NCBI RefSeq assembly: GCF_020379485.1
Contig: NC_063436.1
Coordinates: 27,960,423-28,024,422 of the forward strand
From: Brassica napus
Lineage: Eukaryota; Streptophyta; Magnoliopsida; Brassicales; Brassicaceae
DNA length: 64,000 nucleotides
Direction: 5' to 3'
Every line of letters begins with the position of its first letter. Positions within the stretch are counted from its first letter, which is position 1. The notes under the pieces are model-generated. The model had not been told where the DNA came from. It worked only from the letters and a program-made list of their open reading frames with translations, and ran no database searches. Position numbers and translations under genes: made by a program. Shown here in pieces: positions 21,238 to 30,237 of this stretch.

Positions 21238-22740
21238 TGATATATGGTGTTTTATACATCTTGTATATATGCTTTTAAATTGGTTTTCAAGTCTTTATCG
21301 AGTCTTCCTAGTCCTTTTCGAGTCATTACAGGTCTGGAGTTGCATTGGATGGGAGATGAACCAGCTGGAACAAAAGAGGCAGAAAACAGTGCAATTTGGT
21401 GATTTTCACGCAGAACAGTCTTGGTGACTATTCCGGATAGCGGAGCAACCCGAGTGACTGTTCCGAGGGAGTGTTCCAGCGGCAGAGATTTTTAAGGAAA
21501 CAACAACCTATTTCGAGATTTGCCCTAATCTCTCTATTTTCTCTCCCAGCCGCCTGTGGTTTTGATATATCTTCTTTTTCTGTTTTTCCTTATTATACTA
21601 CGCTGTTTTTGGGAGAAGAAACCAGACCTTAGAGCATGAGCATCAGTGAACCCCCTTTGGGGTTCACCTTCTTAATTTTTTATTATTAAAGTTTTTCTTT
21701 TTTTCATTTTGATTTTTTTTTAAAAAAAAAAAAAAAAAAAAAAATTGACCAATCGCGGGCCGCCACGTGTCGTGGGGCCCGCGCTACAGTGATGAACTTT
21801 AGGAGAGAGGGTATCATGCAGAAGAGGTGAGAAGGGGTGAGTTCATCACTTTTGCTTTTTTTAATATTTTTTTTTTCTCGTAAAACGTGTGAACCTCCCT
21901 CTTGAACCTCTAATGCTCTTGCTCTTAGAGTTGGAGACTTGTGATTTGATACTTTGTAAAGGGAGAAGGATCCATCTCTCTCACCATAGAGAAGAACCCC
22001 CTGAACCCTTATTCTATTTTATCTATACATGTTTTATTCAGTCTCTGTCTCTGTGTTTTCTTGCTCCATGGCTGAGTAGTCAGCTTACTTAGTCTAGGGT
22101 GTTAGGGTGTTAGATCCGTGAGCTTGACATAAATAAGTTATAAATCGATTGTCTTCATTCACTGTTGTTCTTAAGGCTTGCATCAAGTTAACCACTTAGT
22201 GCCTGATTCTAGGTTTAATCTATTCATCAAAAGTGTTATAGGTTGCTAGACATAACTTGAATGAGCATTGCATCCCTAACCAGCGAAAGTAGATGTTAGG
22301 GTGTTTTGTGAACATATCGGACTTGACCTCTATTGCTTGTTGTCGCATCTTGATCCAAACGAGAGTTTAGGTATCAAGATCGATCAGCATAGGGGGCAGT
22401 TCCACGACAGTGGGCTGTTCTACTTGAGTGATCCGAGTTCTAGACTTGCTCTTAATTAAACTTGAATAATTGTTTGGCTCACACTTGCTTAACACCCGAT
22501 CAAACCACCCTAGGCTAGCATTTTAATCATCTGAAATCTTTAATTAATCTTGTTACTTGCTTTTTACGTTACCACAAACTTTAAAACCCTCATATTGTTT
22601 TAGCTTGATATTGATCCCATAAAGATAAAGTGTAATAGTTGGTCTCTGTGGATTCGATCCTAAAGTGCTACATCGACATACCATTCGATTGTGGTAGTGT
22701 GCACATTAGGTTATTTGGTGTGCGTATACACGTAATATCA
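21238..22740 (+). repeat. 3' LTR (1503 bp, carrying a MITE)
   Basis: Identical in ends and order to the 5' LTR, but 296 bases longer: exactly a 293-bp MITE plus its 3-base target duplication. I see substitutions only near 21379 (A to G) and 22087 (G to A). Confidence 0.93.
21632..21924. mobile_element. PIF/Harbinger (Tourist-like) MITE inside the 3' LTR
   Basis: 293 bp with terminal inverted repeats GAGCATGAGCATCAGTG and GAGCAAGAGCATTAGAG, flanked by TTA at 21629-21631 and 21925-21927. The 5' LTR shows the empty site with a single TTA, so ends and duplication are confirmed internally. It contains an A-run (about 21722-21744) and a GC-rich near-palindrome with CCACGTGTC. Confidence 0.93.
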
Positions 22741-22745
22741 AATAG
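22741..22745. repeat. LTR element target-site duplication, right copy
   Basis: AATAG, matching 16987-16991. Confidence 0.93.
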
Positions 22746-23165
22746 AATTAGAAGGAGAAGGTACCGGAAACAACGAATAGTCGTCATGTGGGAGACGATG
22801 ATTGTGGTCGTCATGTGGAAGACGATGATTGTCGTCGTGGTCGGTTAGGGTTTCATCAACAGGTTTCATCCACAGAGTGAACCATTTAGGAGGTCGGTTC
22901 TCAGAATGTTTTGGACAGAGATAGAGACATGGTTCGGTGGTTCTGATGTGAGATCGTGTCTTGTACAGTTGGGGAGAAGAGAGGAGGGAGTGGAATCTCT
23001 TGGAGACTAGAGAGAGACTAGGGTAGTTGCATCTAGAGACCCGAGCAAGAATGTTCTCAACGATTTCATCATCGCTGTTCATGTTTGGTAGAACTTGACG
23101 ATGGTATATAAAACCTAGAGTTTAGGTTACAGAATAGATCATAATTAGGTCAAAGTATGTAAATA

Positions 23166-23265
23166 CTAGTTGATGTCAGGCACCTTGTGCGGACTAATAT
23201 CTAACAATTTTTAATTTTATTAAAAATTATTAAATAAAATACAAATTCTTATTTAATACTATAGA
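23166..23265 (-). mobile_element. candidate 100-bp mini-Helitron
   Basis: On the minus strand it starts TCTATAGTATTAAATAAG and ends with a short hairpin (GCACAAGGTGC) followed by CTGACATCAACTAG and a flanking T. Both termini fit Helitron rules, but at 100 bp chance cannot be excluded. Confidence 0.4.
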
Positions 23266-24767
23266 TATAAAACATCAATATTCATATTGATAATCAATAT
23301 ATTAAATTATGTTCTTTTGTTTCATAATATTATTTATGGGATGTGAATTTTAGATCAAAACATTTTCTATAGAAATAATCAAATCAGAAAATTTGTATTT
23401 GAAATTAAACATTTATTATATTTACTCAAAAGAAACCAAGTGGTACTGAAAGAAATTATAAATAATTACAACCCATAAAACATCAACAAAATAACAATAC
23501 CTTAGGGGTGTTCAATCCTGTAAAACCGAACCATTTAAAACCGTACCGAATCGAAATAGAAAAAATAGTTTGATTTGATAGTACCGAATAAACCGAATGA
23601 ATGTTATTTTAAACCCCGCAGTATATAGATATGTTTCAGTATATTAACCAATCCAACCGAAGAAACCGATTAATTAAAATATGTTAGTACACTTATATAT
23701 AAATTTTATAGTAATCTGTATTTGGATCAATATTTCCAAACAAGAATTAGAGAAACGTGCTATAGTATTAGTCATTAAATCATAAACTAAATATAAGGTT
23801 AACGTAATTATGATATTATTGATAGATATTCTGAATATCAATTGTTAACATCTATTATTAATTAAACATTCTAAATATCATGATAACTCTATATTAAAAT
23901 ATATATTTTTAAAATAATAGTATGTATATATATATATTGGTAGAATAAGTAACTGTTTATTAATTATCTTAAATATTATGATATATATATATATATTAAC
24001 ATAAAATTTTATATAATAATGTTAATAAAGCTAATGATTTATCCTAAAATCATGAAAAAAATTCATATAAGAAAATTCACTAAAATCATGGAGAATAGAA
24101 TTAAGAAAATTCTAATAATATTAATTAAGCTAATGATTTACCTTAAAATCATGGAAGAGATGAAAAATAAGAAAATTCACTAAAATGTGACAAGTATTAC
24201 ATAAGTTTAGTTTTGGAAAATTTCCATAAAAATACCTCAACTAAAGTTTATTAAATTTGTAATATCCATTTTGTTTTGCTATTTAGTTTAATCTCTTAAA
24301 CAAGGATTATATTTGTTTTAATACACTAAATTTTTAAATTGTGTTTATTTTTAATACTCAAAATTTTTATCACAATTATTTGTAAATGTTTGAATTCAAA
24401 ATATATCAAAATTCTAATTTGATTTTAAGTTTTAGGAACAGAAGGAACTAAATTGTTAATAATCTTTAAAAAAAAATTGAAAAATAATCATAAATTTCTA
24501 GTCAAAAGTTCCCACATGATCTTGCCAAGTGAGGTCCATAGATGAGTTGTTTATTATATTTACAATTTTTTTTTGAGAAATGTTTTACAAACTTCTCACG
24601 ATAGTTGCTAGTTATGGCAACTTAGCTAACACGTACATGGTATTTGGGTTTTTCCAAAAGCGTTCGACTAGTTTAGCCAATTAGTTTGGCTCAAGTGTAA
24701 GACTACATTGGTCAATGGCTACATGCACGTTAACGTTCAATTGATTTTTTTTTCTCTTAAGAGCGGT
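23266..24767. other. AT-rich intergenic region
   Basis: Very AT-rich. AGGGGTGTTCAATCCTG at about 23505 followed by CCGAACC-type motifs resembles the left end of a hAT-like element similar to that at 59833, but I find no matching right end. A repeated segment with AAGCTAATGATTTA and TAAAATCATGG occurs near 24030 and 24126. (TA)n runs near 23925 and 23980. No gene. Confidence 0.4.
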
Positions 24768-25352
24768 TCAAACGCAGCGGTTGCAGCAGCGGTTGCGGGA
24801 GTTTGTGAATACGGGCGGTTGCGGTTTCTAGCAATTTTAAGAGATTTGTACGACTGGTACTGCTGTTAAAAATTAGTGCGTTTGCGGGTGACTTATGACT
24901 GGTTAACTAATAAATGCGGTAATAGTCAAATAATAAATTAACAATATTTATATTTAATATAATTATAAAATATCAAAAATCATATAATAAATATAAAATT
25001 TATATTTAGAAAGTTATAATTTCAATTTTTGAAAATTGATTGAAATTGTTTTTATTATAAAATTTTATAATATAAATTAAAATATAATAGATATATTTTA
25101 ATATTTTCATAATTTCAATTTTAAATTTTTTATTAAATATTTTTACTTTTGTATATATATTGTTTTATAAAAAAGAAAAAAATTTTACCCTCCCGCAACC
25201 GCAAACGCTATCTGGAGCCAACTTTTGAATTTATGAGATTCAGAGTGGATTGAAGCGGTTTAGAATGATTTGAGTGATTGTTGCAAACCGCCGACAACTG
25301 CTACCAACCGCAAAAGCTGCGTTTGCGGGTGGTAGCAGGAAAACCAGTCGTC
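24768..25352. mobile_element. probable non-autonomous hAT-like element with GCGGTTGCGG termini
   Basis: The two GC-rich edges (24768-24830 and 25190-25352) contain inverted GCGGTTGCGG and CCGCAACCGC motifs and CAAACGCAGC around an AT-rich core without ORFs. Exact ends and a target-site duplication could not be fixed. Confidence 0.45.
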
Positions 25353-25702
25353 AATGTTCATAAAAATGTTTGATATAAGATTTCCAAATGGTTTATCGAA
25401 TCTTAACAAGATAAACACCCAACAGTTTTACATATACCAAAAAAGCTCATGATTTGTTTAAATTTTCAAGGCAATTAAGCCCATTTTAGAGAGAGGAATC
25501 AAACAAAAAATGTATAAAAAGAAAAGCCCATTAAGAATAGTAAAGGCTCAGTAAAGCTGATAGACAGACAAGAAGTACGAAAAGGTAAAAGAGGGACAAG
25601 TCAGACGTCGAGACAACAAGTACCATCCACACGCAAAGAGAAGCTCCAAGAATCTGTCGGCTTTTTGAGAATCCAAAGGGTCAAAAATAATAACATCGCC
25701 CC
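25353..25702 (+). promoter_or_regulatory. GRXC5 promoter and leader
   Basis: Unique-looking sequence before the glutaredoxin start. No specific element assigned. Confidence 0.35.
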
Positions 25703-27029
25703 ATGGCAGTCTCAGCATTCAACCCTTTGAAATTTGCATCTTCGTCTTCTCTAGATTCGATTCCTTCAATCTCTTCTTCTACTTCTTATTCGCTGTTTCC
25801 GGCAAGCATCGGCATCAGAAACTCCGTCGGATCTCCTTTCAAGAGATGTCTAAAGCAGTCATGTTATTCTGTTCGAGCCATGTCTTCTTCGGCTGCTTCG
25901 TCTTCTTCTTCGTTCGGATCGAGAATGGAGGAGAGCGTGAGGAAAACGGTTACTGAGAACATTGTCGTTGTTTACTCCAAAACTTGGTGCTCGTAGGCAG
26001 TTTTTTGCTCTTCTTCTTCAGATCTTCAATTTATTTTTAAATAAATATATTATTTGTTGATGATTGGTTCATGTGTGTGTTTCAGATACTGTACTGAAGT
26101 GAAGACATTATTCAAGAGACTTGGTGTTCAGCCACTGGTGATTGAATTGGATGAACTTGGTATGTTTGTTTATATTTGCCTAACGTTTCTAAAAAAAAAT
26201 TTCATATATGTGACAGATTTGCTTGATTATGATAATGTTAAAACTTATAGTATATATAGGTCAAGGGTGTTGATAGAGAGGATGAAAGAATATGCCTTCT
26301 TAGTTGTTAGAAAACTTGGAAGTAGTAGTTTCCATTAGCATTTTGTTTTTGTTAGCTTTGGAATTGGTTTCATATACACTTTGTTGAAAGTCTGGTCTAT
26401 CTTTCTGTTTGATTTACTTTCCAAGTTCGACTTTAGTTCATGTCTTTTATCTTTAGCTCCTGTTCCTGGACTTTGGGTTTAGAAACTTACAAGTTGTAGA
26501 TGCTATTCTACTAGTAAATGTGCTTCTCTTTGCCTCATCTTTCAGGTCCACAAGGGCCACAACTGCAGAAGGTACTGGAAAGACTCACTGGGCAACACAC
26601 TGTTCCTAATGTTTTCGTTGGTATGCTGTTCAATCCGTTTGCATCCATCACATAGCTTCAATCCTTATTTCCATCTTTTTTTTTCCCTTATTTCCATCTT
26701 AAAAAGATGAAACTTTTAGATGCCCCCAAAAAAATCTTAACAACACAATATAGTTTCGGGTTATGGACAACATATAATAGTGTCTAACCTTTTTGTCCTA
26801 ATGAATCAGGAGGCAAGCACATTGGTGGCTGCACAGGTACTTTCTATCTCTCACTCGCCCTCTTGGTTTCTTCATACATCATTTCTACACATTCTAAGGA
26901 TCTACGTCAACCCCAATTCACTGCGTTATCTTCTTCTTGTTGTACTCTACAGATACAGTGAAGCTGAACAGGAAAGGAGATCTTGAACTGATGTTAGCTG
27001 AAGCCAACGGCAACACCAATCAAACTTAA
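25703..27029 (+). CDS. GRXC5: Chloroplast monothiol-type glutaredoxin, GRXC5-like
   Basis: Five exons (25703-25992, 26086-26159, 26546-26620, 26810-26836, 26953-27029) encode about 180 residues. Glutaredoxins reduce glutathione-mixed disulfides; GRXC5 is the chloroplast form able to bind a 2Fe-2S cluster. The first 60-65 residues are Ser-rich and basic, like a transit peptide. The active site reads WCSYC, split by intron 1, which is the diagnostic GRXC5 form. Glutathione-binding motifs follow: TVPNVFVGG and GGCTDT. The order next to the LPA1/Rep27-type gene agrees with Arabidopsis At4g28730-28740. All splice junctions are GT-AG and keep frame. Confidence 0.95.
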
Positions 27030-27417
27030 GGCGACGATGGAAACTGGTATGGATGGAGATTTTGCATACGGAGCTTGGAAGAGTTTTTTTCTCTTTTGTA
27101 AACATTTGAACCTCATTTTCTTTTGTCAATGCATTGATGAACCTCATTCAAATAATACATTATAACTAAATAACATATACACTTTTAATCATGTAGTTTA
27201 CATTAAGCAAGCCCTCAAAATTAAACTAATATTTTCATATTATTTACCTTTAAAAAAATAAACTAATATTTTCAACAAAAAAAAAATAAAAAAGAGATGT
27301 TAAATATTGGAAGCGTGGCAAGTTTATGATCACATACCCTAAGAGGCTGATCCAAAATGAAAGGAGAAGTCATCTTAATGAACAGAGGAAGAAGTTGCAG
27401 AGATTCTACAGAGACCA
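27030..27417. other. spacer between GRXC5 and the LPA1/Rep27-type gene
   Basis: 3' flank of GRXC5 followed by a short promoter for the next gene. A-rich tracts near 27253-27295. Nothing else seen. Confidence 0.4.
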
Positions 27418-28713
27418 ATGGCTACTCTGGTCTCTTCCCAAGCTTACATCTACCACTGTCACTTGATCAAACGAGCTCTCATTCAGACAAAAGATCCATA
27501 CTCTCCTCGCAGGTTGTCCCGTCATAATCACATAGAAACACACGTTCTTTCTCCTCGAACTTGCACTCTAACGATAAGTAGAAAGCATCAACCATTGTCT
27601 CTCAACACCGTCTGTTTCGCAGCAGACGAGCCTTCTCCTTCCCCCTTTTCCTCATCCGAGATCAGGTAACACTCTCTTTCTTCAGTTCTTGAAAGGTTAG
27701 AAACTTGATGAAGCTCTCTCTCTGTGTATGCTTTTTCAGTGCGGATGCAAGAATCCGTAGCGAGGTTCTGTCTCCATTCAGATCAGTCCGTATGTTCTTC
27801 TACCTCGCCTTCATAGCCAGCGCTTCCTTAGGAGGACTAATAGCCACCACCAGGCTTATAGGAGCCTTAGCGAACCCCGCGAGATCAGGTGAAGTGCTTG
27901 AGATAGTAAAAGGCCTAGGCATCGACGTTGGTGCGGCTTCTCTCTTTGCCTTCCTCTACTTCCGTGAAAACAAGACCAAGAACGCTCAGATGGCTAGGCT
28001 CTCTAGGGAAGAGAATCTTGCGAAGCTTAAAATGAGGGTGGAAGAGAATAATAAAGTTATATCTGTGGGTGATCTTAGAGGGATTGCTAGGCTTGTGATC
28101 TGCGCTGGTCCTGGGGGTTATATTGAAGAAGCGTTTAAGAGGAGTAAAGAGTTTACTCAGGGGCTTGTTGAGAGAGGTGTGGTTGTTGTGGCTTATGCTA
28201 CTGATGGGAGTACGCCTGTTCTGGAGTTTGATGAGGTTGATGGTGAGGATGAAGAGGTGAGTCAGAGTAGGAGGAGATTGTGGCGTGTGTCTCCAGTTTT
28301 TGTTTCTGATTGGGAAAGGTTAAAAGAGTCTTTTGATATAAATAGTGATTAATTTAAAACTAATTGGCGATAAGTGGATTGGTCCAAGTCGAACTTACAT
28401 GTGTTTTTGATTAGTTTCTCCTATTATTTGAACAGGTGGATAGATGAGCAGAAGAAGCTTGCTGGTGTGTCTTCAGACTCTCCAGTGTAAGTCAGTTTAT
28501 TTGCATTTGATATGAAACATGGTTTTAGTGAATCTCTAGCATCGGTTCTTGAGCTGAGAGTGTGAGTGTTTTAGGTATTTGTCACTACGTTTGGACGGGC
28601 GGGTAAGAGGGAGTGGAGTGGGTTATCCTCCATGGCAAGCCTTTGTTGCACAGCTTCCTCCGGTTAAGGGAATCTGGACCGGTCTTCTTGATGGAATGGA
28701 TGGTAGAGTGTAA
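27418..28713 (+). CDS. LPA1/Rep27-domain chloroplast protein (At4g28740-like)
   Basis: Four exons (27418-27665, 27740-28318, 28436-28486, 28575-28713) encode about 338 residues. The N-terminal 75 residues look like a transit peptide. The core from ARIRSEVLSPFRSVRMFFY to the two hydrophobic segments (AFIASASLGGLIATTRLIGAL and IDVGAASLFAFLYF, interrupted by polar residues) matches the Low PSII Accumulation1/Rep27 family, membrane proteins linked to photosystem II D1 assembly or repair. The C-terminal half is soluble and ends GYPPWQAFVAQLPPVKG, then GLLDGMDGRV. I recall the Arabidopsis neighbour of GRXC5 as an LPA-like protein; its exact biochemical role is not established here. Confidence 0.85.
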
Positions 28714-29105
28714 ATATTTTCAAGATTAGGGACCTTAATTATTGTATATTTTTAAGGGGGAATGTAAAAGTTATGGAAAGATTTTTAACTTCAAAATTAT
28801 TATTTTGGTAATTTAATTTGGTGGTATGGTTGAAGATTTAAACAAGAGTAGAGAGGTAGTTAACCAAATCCCAATGGTATTTTTTCGGTACATATAGTTC
28901 GGGTCAAGTTACAAACTGATAGACCAGTTGAATAATTAACAAGTGATTTTAGCTTAGTTTCTATCTATAACCATAAAATTTACCAGGAGCTTTTTTTCTA
29001 AAGCAAAAAAATATTGTTGTAGGAATTTCTTTCTTTTCTAGTATTTTTTTCATTTAATTTCTACCGTTACATTAATTGTAGCTACATGTAAATTTTCTAC
29101 AATTA
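28714..29105. other. 3' flank and AT-rich intergenic DNA
   Basis: No gene or repeat identified before the MITE that starts at 29106. Confidence 0.4.
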
Positions 29106-29329
29106 GACCATCTCCAATGATACAAAAAAAAATTTCTATATTTCATTCTAAAATAGAGTAACTCTATTGAGAGTTGGATTTTCTCTAATGGTTCACTCTA
29201 TAATATAGTTACTCTATAATAGAGTGAACCATTGGAGCAAATGTAACTATATAATAGAGTTACTCTATTTTAGTGTGAAATATAGATGAAATTTTTGTGT
29301 GCCATTGGAGATGCCCATTGGAGATGCCC
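29106..29329. mobile_element. Tourist-like MITE (224 bp)
   Basis: Ends GACCATCTCCAATG and (reverse) GGGCATCTCCAAT, flanked by TTA at 29103-29105 and 29330-29332. Inside are near-perfect inverted repeats built from AATGGTTCACTCTATAAT and ACTCTATAATAGAGT. The right terminal repeat is duplicated (CATTGGAGATGCCC twice). Confidence 0.82.
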
Positions 29330-29332
29330 TTA

Positions 29333-29803
29333 TAGTTGAACCAATGACCTTCATTTTTTGTGCAACAAAAAAAAGTATCTAATGCATAGTTCTTGGTCGA
29401 TATGTTGGCGTAATTCACTTTCGCAAACCAGACCACAACCGAGTACCGGGTCTTCGGCTCCTGCACGTTTTGTGACCTGGTTAAGAACATTATACAAACC
29501 CGCATGGTGAAATGTAATATGTGCATGTTAGATTGGTTAAAAGGAGACCAAATGTGACGAGTTCACAGCACTATGAAGAAGAATCTGCAGATAATGACAC
29601 AGGATTTTAATTAATCCCTGAATCAATGTTGTAACTTGTAAGCAGATGATGTCCATGGGAGGCGGCTGTATGATGCCAACGATGTATACACCAAATATTA
29701 TATGCAAGGGGTTCATATCCCACATGGCTGAGTTTCAGCTAGGCTAAGTGGTAGTAAGGAATGGTCACAGGCATTTTATCTTACGAAATAAGTTAATGTA
29801 CAA
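29333..29803. other. unexplained intergenic segment
   Basis: Less AT-rich than its surroundings. Short frames exist on both strands but none shows a domain, and no splice model was found. Confidence 0.35.
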
Positions 29804-30070
29804 GACTAGAAGATACATGTCCATCTCATTGTTGCAGGTTGATGTGTGGAGTAAAACAAAAGTATCATTTCTCCAAGCAAATCCACAAACATGTAAAATT
29901 TAGTTTCTGTAGTTTAATCTCTGCGGGGTTTATATATACAAGACAAAAGGTTAGGCTGAGAATATTTCCTTCCTGCGACTGATACTTTGTAACGGAAACA
30001 ATGAATCAAGAATAGTTATGGAACTTCTGTTTGGATATGACTACGATCATTGCTCGTCATTTACTCTTTG
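29804..30070 (-). repeat. diverged copy of the HIT-gene 3' region
   Basis: Aligns by eye with 35563-35832, the sequence downstream of and slightly into the last codons of the HIT zinc-finger gene. Shared blocks include GACTAGAAGATACAT, GTGTGGAGTAAAACAAAA, CTCCAAGCAAATCCAC and ACAATGAATCAAGAATAGTT. Same orientation in both places. Confidence 0.85.
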
Positions 30071-30189
30071 ACTTAGGGAATATTCTTTTGGTAATTTCAA
30101 ATAATTTTCAGTTAAATTTAAAAGGCAATGGCACTTCTATAAATACTAAAGAGACCTCAAAAAAAGATCTCATGTTTTAATAGTATAGA
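30071..30189 (-). mobile_element. Helitron-like 5' end
   Basis: The minus strand starting at 30189 reads TCTATACTATTAAAACATG and is preceded by A, the canonical Brassicaceae Helitron 5' terminus. The matching hairpin/CTRRT end to the left was not found, so the element size is unknown; it may include the 29804-30070 copy. Confidence 0.5.
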
Positions 30190-30237
30190 TACATACAAAT
30201 TTTTATCTTCGAGAAGGAAACACTATCGTTTTAAGAA

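Larger units (their letters stand above)
16992..22740 (+). mobile_element. non-autonomous Gypsy/Athila-like LTR retrotransposon, gag-protease only
   Basis: A complete element of 5749 bp: 5' LTR, tRNA-Asp primer-binding site, one gag/protease ORF, a polypurine tract and a 3' LTR. No reverse transcriptase, RNase H, integrase or envelope frame exists in the 3.0-kb internal region. The gag type, the tRNA-Asp site and the CTGGGGGAAT tract fit the Athila branch of Gypsy. Elements with only gag have been described in plants as TR-GAG elements. It must borrow the enzymes of an autonomous relative. The LTRs begin TG, end CA and are almost identical, so the insertion is recent. Confidence 0.93.
16195..23082 (-). 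pseudogene. F-box/kelch pseudogene split by an LTR retrotransposon
   Basis: The N-terminal part (22741-23082) keeps the start and an F-box close to the intact copy but lacks about 20 residues between start and F-box. The kelch part lies at 16195-16991 beyond the insertion. The two parts would be in frame if the element and one 5-base duplication were absent. A second lesion is independent: an in-frame TGA at 16327-16329, after which the homologous C-terminal frame continues to a stop at 16195. The N-terminal region also has a small in-frame repeat of an HD-rich segment (22755-22840). The gene cannot give a full-length F-box/kelch protein. Confidence 0.9.
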
